Shown here in pieces: positions 51,530 through 61,327 of a DNA stretch of 64,000 nucleotides. Position 1 is the first letter of the stretch. Every line of letters starts with the position of its first letter. This DNA is from DASREM01 sp035652095 (GTDB lineage Bacteria; Acidobacteriota; Terriglobia; Terriglobales; Acidobacteriaceae). Under the pieces are notes generated by a model. That model was not told where the DNA came from and made no database searches. It saw only the letters and a program-made list of their open reading frames with translations. The position numbers and the translations under genes are program-made. Location of the stretch: contig DASREM010000049.1 of NCBI GenBank assembly GCA_035652095.1, positions 1-64,000 of the forward strand. The letters run 5' to 3'.

Positions 51530-52434
51530 CGCTGCAGAACGGCGCCACGGTCGCGGATCTCGGTGGAGATCAACTCCGCCTCAAGTTTGAGTTCGCGGAA
51601 ATGTTCTGAGACCACCTGTTTTGACTTGCTCACATCCTTCCTGGGATCCAAAAAAATCAGGACAGCAGGGCCTGCGCCACTGAGCGCGACACCAAGGATT
51701 CCTTTCTCGCGGCCGAGTTGCTGAGCCGCCGGTAGCAGCGGGCAGAGCGGCGCGCGGTAAGGCTGGTGGATGCGATCGTCCAGCGATGCCGCGAGCAGGT
51801 CGGGACGGCCTTGGGTGAAGGCGCCCAGCAGGAGCATCGAGTTCTGGATGTTGGTGACGGCATCTGCGCGGGAGTACTGCGCCGGCAGAACGCGGCGGGC
51901 GGCCTCGGTGGAGAGCGACGTCTCTGGAATTGCGAACAACAAGGGCCACTTCCCTTTCGGTTTGACCTTCAGCACCTGGGCTTCGGCTTCGGAGGACATG
52001 CGGGCAATGGTGATGCCGCCATGCCAGCAGGCGGAGGCGTTGTCGGGATGGTGCTCGCGACGAGAGGCTTCGCCCACGATACGAGAATCGCTCCAGTGCA
52101 GGTTGCCGAAATGATTGGCAAGCGCGATGCCGGCGAGACGGGCCGCGGCGGAAGAGCCGCAGCCTTTGCCAATGGGCATCTCGTTTTTGATGGTGAGCGC
52201 AAGCGGGATTAGGTTTTTGCGCTCCGATTCGAGAACTTCTTTGTAGGTGGTGAGTATGAGGTGGTTTTCCAGCTGGCCACAGATTTCGTGGTCGCGCCCA
52301 TTGGCAGTGATTTGAAATTGCTCGGCGGGCCGGGCTGAGAGTTTGAGGGTGAGATTGAAGGCCAGGGCAGCGGCATCAAAGGCAGGGCCGAGGTTCGCGG
52401 AGGTGGCGGGAAGCGTGAGCCTGTAGATTTTCAT
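51526..52434 (-). CDS. thrB: Homoserine kinase
   Basis: Phosphorylates homoserine in threonine synthesis. GHMP kinase of 302 aa: N-terminal LPATSANLGPAFDAAALA and the phosphate loop PIGKGCGSSAAA (87-98), then VALSGAGPAVLIFL near the C-terminus. It lies 81 bp after thrC, so thrC and thrB share a transcript in the order C, then B. Confidence 0.94.
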   Translation of the reverse strand: MKIYRLTLPATSANLGPAFDAAALAFNLTLKLSARPAEQFQITANGRDHEICGQLENHLILTTYKEVLESERKNLIPLALTIKNEMPIGKGCGSSAAARLAGIALANHFGNLHWSDSRIVGEASRREHHPDNASACWHGGITIARMSSEAEAQVLKVKPKGKWPLLFAIPETSLSTEAARRVLPAQYSRADAVTNIQNSMLLLGAFTQGRPDLLAASLDDRIHQPYRAPLCPLLPAAQQLGREKGILGVALSGAGPAVLIFLDPRKDVSKSKQVVSEHFRELKLEAELISTEIRDRGAVLQR

Positions 52435-52515
52435 GGTGCCGCCTTTAAGTGACCCGGGCTGGTCATGATGTACGCAGCGATTATGCCTGGAGTAATGAAT
52501 GCCGCCACCAGGCGA

Positions 52516-53862
52516 CTAGGGTGAGCGTTCCGCGTTGTCAATAGTTTTCCAGACGGCGTCCGCGGTTGCGTCCAGCACGATCGGAGCGCGTTCTTGAGGT
52601 TTGAGGATCGCTGCTTCTTTCTCGTGTTCGGTGCCGGTGAAAAGATCTCCACGATGAAATTTGAGCGTGAATTCGGGGTCTTTCAATACGTGGCCCGTCA
52701 GGATCAGGACGACGGATTCTTCCTTCTGCACGAAACCTTGCTTCACCAATTTCTTCAGACCCGCAAGCGTAACGGCGGAGGCCGGCTCGCAGCCGATGCC
52801 GTCGGCGCCGATTTCGGCTTTTGCAAGAGCCAGTTCCACCTCGTTCACCTGCTCAACGGTGCCCCGGGTTGCACGCAGGGCGCGTACCGCCTTTTTCCAC
52901 GAAGCCGGATTGCCGATGCGAATGGCGGTGGCGAGCGTATCGGCTTGCATGGGTTCAATGGATTCGCCTTGATTGTCGCGCCAAGCACGGAACAATGGAT
53001 TCGCTCCTTCAGCCTGGATGATTGAAAGCTTCGGAAGCGTAGAGATCAACCCGAGTTCTTTCAGCTCCATCAGCGCCTTGCCGATTGCGGATGAATTACC
53101 CAGGTTGCCTCCGGGGACGATGATGTGGTCGGGAACCTGCCACTCGAACTGCTCGAGCAATTCCATCGCTGTCGTTTTCTGGCCCTCGAGCCGATACGGG
53201 TTGATCGAATTCAGAAGATAGACCGGCGCTCGCTGTACGACTTCGTTCAGGACGCGCATGCATCCGTCAAAATCGGTCCGGAGCTGGCAGGTGATAGCGC
53301 CGTAGTCGAGAGCTTGCGAGAGTTTGCCCCAGGAAATCTTGCCTTCGGGAATCAGCACCAGGCTGCGCATATTGGCGCGGGCCGCATAGGCCGCCATAGA
53401 CGCAGAGGTGTTCCCGGTGGAAGCGCAGGCCACCCATCGAAATCCAGCCTGCTTCGCGAACGATGACGCGACGGTCATGCCGGTGTCTTTGAATGAACCG
53501 GTGGGGTTCATACCCTGGTGCTTCGCGTAAAGCCGAGTCACGCCGGCGGCGCGGGCACAGGAATGAAGTTCGTAAAGAGGCGTGTTGCCCTCGCGGATGC
53601 TGACGGGTTCGATCTGCAGAGGCGGCAGCAGTTCACGAAAGCGCCAGACCCCGCTCTGGTCGGGAGGTTTCAGCGATGTCTTGCGCTCCAGCCAGAGTGT
53701 TTTCAAGACCGACGGTTCAAAGGAGGCGAGGTCGGGGAAGTGAATTTCGAGCAGGTCGCCGCAATCGGGGCAGCGAAAATTCTGTGCAATCGACTCGTGA
53801 GCTTTGCCGCAGCCGATGCAGCGCAACTGCGGGCCGGTGTTGGAGGCGACGGAGCCGGGCAT
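52516..53862 (-). CDS. thrC: Threonine synthase
   Basis: Converts phosphohomoserine to threonine with PLP. 448 aa. An N-terminal zinc-ribbon-like C4 set (C15, C18, C31, C34) precedes the PLP fold; the Schiff-base lysine is K125 in NPTGSFKDTGMT, and the later VPGGNLGNSSAIGKAL binds phosphate of PLP. It follows the cupin gene by 30 bp and precedes thrB. The N-terminal ribbon is a known trait of long threonine synthases. Confidence 0.95.
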   Translation of the reverse strand: MPGSVASNTGPQLRCIGCGKAHESIAQNFRCPDCGDLLEIHFPDLASFEPSVLKTLWLERKTSLKPPDQSGVWRFRELLPPLQIEPVSIREGNTPLYELHSCARAAGVTRLYAKHQGMNPTGSFKDTGMTVASSFAKQAGFRWVACASTGNTSASMAAYAARANMRSLVLIPEGKISWGKLSQALDYGAITCQLRTDFDGCMRVLNEVVQRAPVYLLNSINPYRLEGQKTTAMELLEQFEWQVPDHIIVPGGNLGNSSAIGKALMELKELGLISTLPKLSIIQAEGANPLFRAWRDNQGESIEPMQADTLATAIRIGNPASWKKAVRALRATRGTVEQVNEVELALAKAEIGADGIGCEPASAVTLAGLKKLVKQGFVQKEESVVLILTGHVLKDPEFTLKFHRGDLFTGTEHEKEAAILKPQERAPIVLDATADAVWKTIDNAERSP

Positions 53863-53892
53863 CAGTGGGGAAAGTGTATCAGGAGTTCCGGT

Positions 53893-54315
53893 TCATTTAC
53901 TCCCGCGCAAATACTTGTCGGTTTTTTCGATCCAGTCTTTACGCGGAGGATTGAAAACATCGAGATCCACGGTGTCCTCTAAAGCTTCGGCCTTATGCGG
54001 CATGTGGCGCGGAATCAGCAGGACTTCGCCGGCCTTGACCACAATGACCTTCCCGTCGATCCAGAATTTCAGTGCGCCTTCCAGGATGTAGGTGATCTGC
54101 TCGTTCTGGTGGCTGTGCTCGGGTACGATACAGCCTTTTTTGAGCAAAACGCGGGCCAGCATCATATCTTCGCCGACCACAAAATGGCGTTGAAGAAGCG
54201 GGTTGAGGTCCTCCAGAGGTACGGTTTCCCAGGGGATGTATTGCAGAGGAACTTTGCGTACCTTTTTGGCTGCGGATCTTTTGGTCGATTGCTTGGGCTT
54301 CGATTTTGATTTCAT
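53893..54315 (-). CDS. Single-domain cupin protein
   Basis: 140 aa. The Lys/Arg-rich N-terminus (MKSKSKPKQSTKRSAAKK) is followed by one cupin barrel: PEHSHQNEQITYILEG carries the metal histidines and glutamate, IPRHMPHKAEAL the last histidine. Such proteins can be metal-dependent oxygenases, isomerases or effector binders. It lies between the amidohydrolase and thrC genes in the same operon; a link to the amino acid pathway is unproven. Confidence 0.85.
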   Translation of the reverse strand: MKSKSKPKQSTKRSAAKKVRKVPLQYIPWETVPLEDLNPLLQRHFVVGEDMMLARVLLKKGCIVPEHSHQNEQITYILEGALKFWIDGKVIVVKAGEVLLIPRHMPHKAEALEDTVDLDVFNPPRKDWIEKTDKYLRGSK

Positions 54316-54372
54316 GATTTCGCCGTGTCGTCACTGCGGGGTCGCCTCGGTCATCCGCTTTACTTACCACGC

Positions 54373-55701
54373 TCATTGCACTTTTCCCGCGTAAATACCT
54401 GCCGCGGTGTCGTGCAGATAGGCGCGCGCGAGTTTCAGCGCGCCGGGTTCGGTGATTTCTCCCATGGAGACCATTTCGGCCAAAGCTGCGGCCAGACCCT
54501 GGCGAGTGGACTTCACGCCCAGCCAGTAGCTTTCTTCCGCGCCCAGCACCTCGTTGTAGGGAAAGGAGTCTGTACCGAAGGTGATCTTGTCGGGAAAGGT
54601 CTCCAGCCAGATCTTCAGCGAGTGCTTGAACTCCGAAGGATACTGGGCGATCTCCATGTACGAGGAGTCCATGTAGACGTTCTTCATGGAGGCGAGCCAG
54701 ATCGCTTCGCGCTCGAGCGGGAATCCCCCGTGAATCATGACAAAAGTCGTGCTGGAATAGCGGGGGTCGCGGAGTACGTTCTCCAGATTCATGATGTTGC
54801 CTTGCGAGATGTTGAAATAGTCGCCGATGCCGACCGCGGTGTGAATATGCACCGGAAGGTGAAGACGTCCGCCCTCGGTCACGAGATGGCGGAAGATAAA
54901 GTCGGAGAAGGCGATCCATTCCTGCCAGGTCGGCACTCCGCCGGCGCGGTACTTGTTGTAGATCGATTCCACCTGCTCGCGGGGCGGATCGTCGAAGTGA
55001 GTGGGACGGAAGTAGGCGACTTCGAATTTCATCGCGATCCCACCCTTCTTCTGGTTGTCTTCGAGGGTCCTGGAAATAAACTGCAGATATCCGGAGAGGT
55101 CAGCCGGAAGCTGAGTGACGCCTTCTTGCTGCATCCAGCGGTGAAGCATCTTCTCCTGCAGCGGAACGTAGACTTCCTGGTCGGGATTGCGATGGCGGAG
55201 CGCGCTGTTGTCGAAAGGGTAGAAGAACGAATCCGCAAAGAACACCCACGGGAAGCGGTTGGGCTCGAGGTAAGCGGGCATCATGGCGCGATTGGCGACC
55301 GAAGCTCTAATGTTGAGCTTGTCAAGAATCATGTCAAAGTACGCTGTCCCTTGATATTGCTTGCGCAATGCCGCTTTTTTCTCGACCAGCCACCTGGAGT
55401 GTTCTGGACTCAGATCATCATAGGGATACCCGAACAGATCTTTGGCGGCGGCGATGAGTTCGGGATTGCTGTCACGCTCGCGAAGAGGAGAACTGCCCGG
55501 AGGCGCAGCCATGGCGTCTACATCGGGATCATCGGCGTAGCCGGGGTGGGCGTGGTGATCGAAGGCGGAAATCTTGTTGATCTCGGGCAGCAGGCGATTG
55601 TAGATCTGTTGCACATCCGGCCCGGGAAACGGACGAGCTTGAGCAAACATGCTCCCGCAAAGAAGCAACGCTAGACCAAACGACAAGACTGTGCTTTTCA
55701 T
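54373..55701 (-). CDS. Exported amidohydrolase (Amidohydro-2-like)
   Basis: 442 aa with a signal peptide (ending MFAQ). The TIM-barrel metal site has H50-x-H52 in FDHHAHPG, later HIHTAVGIG and MIHGGF, and an acid in FGTDSFPYNE. Family members hydrolyse or decarboxylate small carboxylic or amide substrates; here the protein is secreted. It lies 57 bp ahead of the cupin gene and 21 bp after the aminotransferase. Substrate unknown. Confidence 0.85.
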   Translation of the reverse strand: MKSTVLSFGLALLLCGSMFAQARPFPGPDVQQIYNRLLPEINKISAFDHHAHPGYADDPDVDAMAAPPGSSPLRERDSNPELIAAAKDLFGYPYDDLSPEHSRWLVEKKAALRKQYQGTAYFDMILDKLNIRASVANRAMMPAYLEPNRFPWVFFADSFFYPFDNSALRHRNPDQEVYVPLQEKMLHRWMQQEGVTQLPADLSGYLQFISRTLEDNQKKGGIAMKFEVAYFRPTHFDDPPREQVESIYNKYRAGGVPTWQEWIAFSDFIFRHLVTEGGRLHLPVHIHTAVGIGDYFNISQGNIMNLENVLRDPRYSSTTFVMIHGGFPLEREAIWLASMKNVYMDSSYMEIAQYPSEFKHSLKIWLETFPDKITFGTDSFPYNEVLGAEESYWLGVKSTRQGLAAALAEMVSMGEITEPGALKLARAYLHDTAAGIYAGKVQ

Positions 55702-55722
55702 GTAGTATCCTGCGACTTGTCT

Positions 55723-56910
55723 CTACTTGCGTACAGGCGCGCTCTGCCAAGAGGCAGAGACTTGCATGATGCGGTCCACAGCTTCTTTCAGCGTCGCGCT
55801 CGAGGAAGCGAATGAGAACCGGACAAAATCGAACCCGCTGGGACCGAATGCGGCGCCCGGGATAGCGGCGACACCGACTTCCTCCAGCATCAGGCGACAC
55901 ACTTCCTCGGCACTCAGCCCGGTATCACCGATATTCACCCAGGCGTAGAAGGCCCCTTTCGGAGCAGCACAGCGGAATCCCGGCACGCGGTTGAGATCAC
56001 GGACAAACTGCTCACGCCGTGCGGCGAATTCGCCGACCATACGCGGAGTTGCGCCGTCGGGATCACGAAGAGCTTCGATTGCCGCATACTGGGTAAACTC
56101 TGCAACGCACGTATAGCTATTGACGGCCAGCATCTCGAGCGCCGGGACGATATGCGGAGGGGCCACGTTGTAGCCGAGACGCCATCCGGTCATAGCGAAG
56201 CTTTTCGAGAAGCCGTCAATGATAAGAGTGCGCTCCTTCATGCCGGGATAACTCATCATGGAGACGTAGGGATCGCGGTAGATGATGCGGGCGTAGATCT
56301 CGTCCGAGAGCACGTAGAGATCATGCTTGATCGCAAGCTCTGAGATGCGACGTTGCACTCCATCGGTGTAGACAGTACCGGTCGGATTGTTTGGAGAGTT
56401 CGTCAAAATGGCTTTGGTGCGCGAGCTGATCTTGGAAGCAATTTCGTCCGGATCGGGCTGAAAATGGTTACGCTCGCGCAGAGAGAATCCTACCGGCACG
56501 CCCCCCAAACCCAAGGTGATGGATGGATATCCCGGAAAACCCGGTTCGGGGTAGAGAACCTCGTCGCCGGGTTCGACCAGGGCCATCAGTGCCATGAACA
56601 ATCCGATTTTGCAGCCGGGCGCAATGACGACGCTGCCGGGTGAAATGTTGAGATTGCGCGTGCGTTTCAGATAGGCTGCAATTTCTTCCCGCAGCGCCAG
56701 AACTCCCGGCACCGAGCAATAGCGATCTTTCCCTTCATCGAGCGCGCGTTCAAGCGCGTCGCGGACTGGAGGGGCAGGATGAAAGTCGGGTTCGCCGAGT
56801 TCGAGATGGATGATCGAGCGGCCTTCGCGCTCAAGTTCCTTGGCGCGGGCGAAGACGGAGAGAGCGCCTTCCCCACTCATGACTGACATACGCGATGCAA
56901 GGGGTCGCAT
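55723..56910 (-). CDS. PLP-dependent class I/II aminotransferase
   Basis: 395 aa, AspC-like fold type I. K236 in DGFSKSFAMTGWRLGY is the PLP lysine; N175, D203, Y206 and R244 fill the usual cofactor roles in NSPNNPTG, LSDEIY and GWRLG. The exact substrate is uncertain (aspartate, aromatic or kynurenine type). It begins 3 bp after the CMD gene. Confidence 0.92.
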   Translation of the reverse strand: MRPLASRMSVMSGEGALSVFARAKELEREGRSIIHLELGEPDFHPAPPVRDALERALDEGKDRYCSVPGVLALREEIAAYLKRTRNLNISPGSVVIAPGCKIGLFMALMALVEPGDEVLYPEPGFPGYPSITLGLGGVPVGFSLRERNHFQPDPDEIASKISSRTKAILTNSPNNPTGTVYTDGVQRRISELAIKHDLYVLSDEIYARIIYRDPYVSMMSYPGMKERTLIIDGFSKSFAMTGWRLGYNVAPPHIVPALEMLAVNSYTCVAEFTQYAAIEALRDPDGATPRMVGEFAARREQFVRDLNRVPGFRCAAPKGAFYAWVNIGDTGLSAEEVCRLMLEEVGVAAIPGAAFGPSGFDFVRFSFASSSATLKEAVDRIMQVSASWQSAPVRK

Positions 56911-56913
56911 GAT

Positions 56914-57477
56914 TTACCTGGGTTCCGGAGTGGGGGTGATGGGGATACGCAGCGCGTCCACGAACCGGGGAAACATCTCGAACGCGGCCGCGGTCGCCAT
57001 CAACTCGATAATTTGCTGGTCGGTAAACACAGATTTCAGCTCCACGAAAAAATCGTCGTCAATCTCGCGCGCGGAGCGGTGAAGGCGGTCGGCACAGCGC
57101 AAGCCTAACTTTTCGGCTGCGTTGAACGGACCATCTTCGAAACGTCCCTGCACCGCCTGGATCTGCGCCTCACTCGCGCCCTTCTGTTTAGCGGAAAGTG
57201 CGTGGGCCTTGATCGCGTAAGGAGACTCGAGCAGCACCGACAGCCGCGTCGCAATCAGTTCTTTATACCAGCCCTTCAGGGCAGAGTCACCCAGCAGGGG
57301 CTTCAAAAATCCGGCGAAGGCCGCAGCCAAAGCGGGGGTGTTGGCCAGGGTCTTGAACATATTGGGGACGACCCCACGCTGTGCCAGCAGGGCGTCATAG
57401 AGCGGGCCGAGCTCGGGCGGGACCTGGTCCCGCTCGAGCATCGGAATTCTGGTCTGACCTGGCCCGGCGCCGCTCAC
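56914..57477 (-). CDS. Carboxymuconolactone decarboxylase-like protein
   Basis: 187 aa if started at the GTG at 57477, which overlaps the TonB receptor stop as TAGTG; the later ATG at 57441 would lose the conserved RIPML strand. All-helical CMD fold: ERDQVPPELGPLYDALLAQ, WYKELIATRLSVLLESPY, and DDFFVELKSVFTDQQIIELMATAAAF. The peroxidase CxxC pair of AhpD-type members is not present, so activity differs from the gene at 12317. Confidence 0.85.
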   Translation of the reverse strand: MSGAGPGQTRIPMLERDQVPPELGPLYDALLAQRGVVPNMFKTLANTPALAAAFAGFLKPLLGDSALKGWYKELIATRLSVLLESPYAIKAHALSAKQKGASEAQIQAVQGRFEDGPFNAAEKLGLRCADRLHRSAREIDDDFFVELKSVFTDQQIIELMATAAAFEMFPRFVDALRIPITPTPEPR

Positions 57478-60400
57478 TAGAAGGCCCAGCGTAGAGACAG
57501 TTGGATCAGGCGTGGAGTGCCCTTGGTGTTGGTGATGTGCCCGAAATTGCCGGGGCTCTCCACGTCGGTGAACGCTGGGCTGGAAAAGTTGGTGTGGTTC
57601 CACAGGTTGAAAAAGTCCGCCGTGAAACGGAGATCCTGCCGCTCGGTTATGCGGAAGTGCTTGATCAAAGAGAAATCCCAATTCTGCTGGCCCGGCCCGC
57701 GGTAAGCGTTGCGACCCAGGTTCCCAAAACCCGTAGTGCAGAAATTGGAATTGGGAAAGACAGTGGGATCGGTTTGATTGGGATCACACTGCGTCGGATA
57801 GAGTAGCGGGGCAGTCGAAAAGTTATTGACATCAACGTAGCCATTCAGGCGGCTCTCCACGCTGCCATGGGTGTAGCCGGCGCCCACGGTGGCTCCTGGA
57901 GCAAGACTGGCCCCTACGAGCGGCGTACTGCCGGCGCCGAGAAATGCGGTGCCAGCGCCGGAATCGATGATGGAGAACGGAGTGCCGGACTGGAAGATCG
58001 TTACACCGCTTACGCCCCATCCACCCAGAGCTATGGCTTTTGCGCCAGTCGCGTGGGCGAAGAACGGAAGATCGTAGACGTAGCTGATGGTGAGGCGGTG
58101 CGTACGATCAAAGTCCGAGAGTCCGCGTGAAGCGTTGATGTTGCTCTGATCGTTGTACGCGGTGTTGAACGCGGTGTTGCCGGACGATGTAGTGTCAATG
58201 GACTTGGAGAAGGTGTAGGCGCCCTGGAAGTATCCGCGCCCCCAGCGCCGCGAAACCGTGGCCTGGAACGCGTTGTAATGAGAAGAGGCGTCGTTGGCGA
58301 ATAACTGATAGCCGCTGTAGCCGTTCAAGCCAGGAGTCGGAGTGCGATTAATTGCGTTCCCGAAGGTGTTGGCGGTAATCGAATAAGCGGTCCCGTTTAC
58401 GTCGTGAACCACGACAGGATTGGCTGGCGTTGCATTCAGAGCCTGGATGCCGTCGCGAGTCTCGCGCAGGTGAGTGCCCTTGGTGCCGACGTAGCCGAGC
58501 TCGAGCACCCAGCGCTTTCCGAGTTCGCGCTGCAGGGTGAGGTTCCACTGCTGTGTGTTGGGTACTTTGAAATTACGTGGAACTTCCAGACCGAAGATTC
58601 CGACTGAACCGACTCCGGAGCACCCGGTAGTGTTCACGTATCCGCCAAACTGAGTGGTGTCGGGCACGCCCGCAACAATCGGAAATGGATTCGCCTGCAG
58701 CACCGAGAGACACGGAAGGTAGGTCAGGTCCAGCACGCCTGCCGGAGGCAGGGCGTTGATATTCGTTGCGAGCGTGCCGGAGAAGAAGTTGGCGAGACTG
58801 CCAGGGGCGCCCGGTCCGAAGGCAATGGGCAAAAGCGGCGCCTGGAAACTCAGCTGGTCGATCGCACCAACGTCCTCGCGAACGTAGTAAATACCATAAC
58901 CGCCGCGGAGAGTGGTGTCATGGTGGCCAGCGACATCCCAGGCAAAGCCGACGCGCGGCCCGATGCCGGTAGAAACGCCGTTGCGAAAGGTGGTGTCATC
59001 CGCGGTGCCTGTGAAACCGCTTGCGCCAAGCTTGCTCACGCAGGACGGGTAAACGAAGGGGTAGGTGCCGCTCTGAGTCAGGTCCGACTCCAAGTTGCCG
59101 ATATGGCAAGCGTTGTCCTTCCATGCTCCCAGAAATTCGGTGCGCAATCCAAAGTTCAGAGTCAGATCGGGACGCACTTTCCAATCGTCCTGTACGAAGA
59201 AGGCATAGTTTTTCTGGCGATATTCGTGGGTGTAGAGGCCGCCGCCGCCGAAGCTAAACTCCGGCGCGCCGAGCAGGAAATTCTGGAAGTCGGTGTTACC
59301 GTCCGGGGTATTGGTAAAGAACAACTGTCCGTTGAAGACTTGAGGGAATTTCTTGTCCAGGTTTACTGGGGTGAATTCCCCGCCGAAGCGCCAGGTGTGT
59401 GATCCGTGGACCCAGCTTAGCGTCTCGACAAAGTTGTAGTTGTTCTGGATCTGGGATTGGTCGGCGGCGGGTGTCGGACCGAACTGGAAGCCGGAGCTCG
59501 CAAAGGTGAACTTGTAAATGTTGTCGGTCAGATTATTGGTAGGCCGGTTGATTCCGACGTCGGAGACCGTCACGGGCGGCTCGTTCATAGAGCTGTTGTT
59601 GATACGCACGTAGCCAAAACGGAAATCGTTCACCAGGGTTGGCGAGAACAGATGAGTTTCTGAGACGCTCAGGAACCGGTCATCCACCGGCAATTTGTAG
59701 GGGAAGTTCAGGTCTGTACCGCTGATGCTGCCGCCCAGAGAAGCTTGCAGACCGCCGGCGCCAAACGGAATGTTCTGTTCGGAGTTGGAAAAGAAAAAGC
59801 GCACAGAAACCTTGTCATTCGAATTGCGAAACTCGCGATCCCAATTCGCCGTGAATTGGTCATCGGTAAATTTCCCGGGCTTGCTGAATGCAAACGCGCC
59901 GGAGCCGCCCAGGGGCCCGGAGGCCGTCGGAAACAGGAAGCCGCCAGGCGTATTGCCAAATTGGCTGCTCTTGAAATTCAAAAGCGACACAGCAACCGGG
60001 TCCAGTTGCGTAACTCCGGCCGGCAAACCGCCGGGGAAAAAGGTGGAGATTAGCGACGCTTCATCGCGCGCGGCCGAGGGAAGCACAGGGATCGTGGTGC
60101 TGATAAAGGTCCCGCCCGAAAGTCCACTGCGCTGGCGGGTCCCTTGGTAGTTCACGAAGAAGAAGCCAAGTTTGCCGTCCTTGGCAAGGGGACCACCGAG
60201 ACTGCCGCCGAAGATGTTCTGCTTGACAACGGGCCTGGGCTGTCCGGCCTGCTTGAGAAAGAATTCGTTGGCGTTCAGGACGTCATTGCGGAAGAACTCG
60301 TAGAGATCACCGTGAAACTGCTTGGTGCCGCTCTTGAGGATGGCATTGATGTTTCCGCCGCCATTGCGCCCCTGGCTCGCGTCGTAAAGGGACGTTTGGA

Positions 60401-61076
60401 CTTTGAATTCCTGGATCACGTCAGGATTCGGCAGAGGCGTGTTGGTCAATTCGGCAACATTGTAATCGGTGGCCGAGATACCCTCGATGAGATAGTTATT
60501 GTTGTCTTCGCGCTGGCCGTTCACGATGATGCGCACGTCGCCGCGGCCGAGTTGTGCGGAGGCATTCAGCTCGCTCTGAGCGCCGCTCGATAGCGTCAGC
60601 AATTGCTGGAAATTCTGCGTGGCCAGCGGCAGCGTACGAACGGTGTGCGCCTCGATCGCCTCCCCGGTAGCTGCGGTGGTTGTTTCGACCGTCTGGACTT
60701 CCGCCTGCACCTCGATGTTCTGCTGGACTGCCTGGGTACGCAACTTGGCGGTCAGGCGTGTGGTCTCGGTCACGCGAACGACGATGTCCCTAATCTGACC
60801 TTCCTGAAAACCGGCGCTGGTCACCGTGAGCGAGTAGGTGCCGACGGGCAGCAGCGGGGCGGTGAACGAACCCGTGGAGTCTGTCTTAACGGTGCGGGCG
60901 AGAGTGCCGGTATCCTGGTTTGTGATGTGGACCTCGGCATCGGCAACGAAGGCGCCGGTCGGATCCTGAACCGTACCGCTGATGGCCCCGGTGGCGCCGC
61001 CCTGGGCAAAACTCTGGGTGAGCAGCGCGACCGTCAGTAGACTGAGAAAACCTAACCGCAATAGCAATCTGGGCAT
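57477..61076 (-). CDS. Oar-like TonB-dependent outer membrane receptor
   Basis: 1199 aa. Signal peptide (ending SFAQ), then a carboxypeptidase-regulatory-like beta-sandwich (GAISGTVQDPTGAFVADAEVHITN), a plug domain (LPLATQNFQQLLTLSSGA with INGQREDNNNYLIEGI-like TonB-box part), then a 22-strand barrel ending in SLRWAF with a terminal Phe needed for BAM insertion. Oar proteins of this type are hallmarks of Acidobacteriota. Substrate unknown, probably an oligosaccharide or peptide. GGGAGG lies before the ATG. First gene of the TonB-to-thrB operon. Confidence 0.93.
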   Translation of the reverse strand: MPRLLLRLGFLSLLTVALLTQSFAQGGATGAISGTVQDPTGAFVADAEVHITNQDTGTLARTVKTDSTGSFTAPLLPVGTYSLTVTSAGFQEGQIRDIVVRVTETTRLTAKLRTQAVQQNIEVQAEVQTVETTTAATGEAIEAHTVRTLPLATQNFQQLLTLSSGAQSELNASAQLGRGDVRIIVNGQREDNNNYLIEGISATDYNVAELTNTPLPNPDVIQEFKVQTSLYDASQGRNGGGNINAILKSGTKQFHGDLYEFFRNDVLNANEFFLKQAGQPRPVVKQNIFGGSLGGPLAKDGKLGFFFVNYQGTRQRSGLSGGTFISTTIPVLPSAARDEASLISTFFPGGLPAGVTQLDPVAVSLLNFKSSQFGNTPGGFLFPTASGPLGGSGAFAFSKPGKFTDDQFTANWDREFRNSNDKVSVRFFFSNSEQNIPFGAGGLQASLGGSISGTDLNFPYKLPVDDRFLSVSETHLFSPTLVNDFRFGYVRINNSSMNEPPVTVSDVGINRPTNNLTDNIYKFTFASSGFQFGPTPAADQSQIQNNYNFVETLSWVHGSHTWRFGGEFTPVNLDKKFPQVFNGQLFFTNTPDGNTDFQNFLLGAPEFSFGGGGLYTHEYRQKNYAFFVQDDWKVRPDLTLNFGLRTEFLGAWKDNACHIGNLESDLTQSGTYPFVYPSCVSKLGASGFTGTADDTTFRNGVSTGIGPRVGFAWDVAGHHDTTLRGGYGIYYVREDVGAIDQLSFQAPLLPIAFGPGAPGSLANFFSGTLATNINALPPAGVLDLTYLPCLSVLQANPFPIVAGVPDTTQFGGYVNTTGCSGVGSVGIFGLEVPRNFKVPNTQQWNLTLQRELGKRWVLELGYVGTKGTHLRETRDGIQALNATPANPVVVHDVNGTAYSITANTFGNAINRTPTPGLNGYSGYQLFANDASSHYNAFQATVSRRWGRGYFQGAYTFSKSIDTTSSGNTAFNTAYNDQSNINASRGLSDFDRTHRLTISYVYDLPFFAHATGAKAIALGGWGVSGVTIFQSGTPFSIIDSGAGTAFLGAGSTPLVGASLAPGATVGAGYTHGSVESRLNGYVDVNNFSTAPLLYPTQCDPNQTDPTVFPNSNFCTTGFGNLGRNAYRGPGQQNWDFSLIKHFRITERQDLRFTADFFNLWNHTNFSSPAFTDVESPGNFGHITNTKGTPRLIQLSLRWAF

Positions 61077-61218
61077 GTGTACCCTCCCGATCTCAAAGCT
61101 GTTCTGAAAGTGCAGTAAGTATCGGTTAACGAATGGGAATCAGCAGACGTCACCGCCGGAGTGAATAAAGACTGACTCAAGCCCGGGACGCTGGGAGCCA
61201 TATATATGTTGTGATACA

Positions 61219-61260
61219 CATCTCCCCGGCAATGAAAGCAGTACGAGCAACGGGGAGATG
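61219..61260. repeat. 10 bp inverted repeat upstream of the TonB receptor
   Basis: Perfect arms CATCTCCCCG and CGGGGAGATG are separated by 22 nt. They lie about 140 bp upstream of the receptor ATG, next to an AT-rich stretch (TATATATG at 61201-61208). They could be an operator or the base of an attenuator; the loop has no T-run so termination is unlikely. Confidence 0.4.
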
Positions 61261-61327
61261 CGCGACAGATTACAAGAAATGAACGAAGTTGGCAATAACG
61301 TAGTGGATAACCGCAATGAAACGTTTG

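Noticed and set aside
54325..55674. Plus-strand frame of 449 codons
   Set aside because: Antisense to the amidohydrolase, whose metal motifs are intact; no ribosome binding site.
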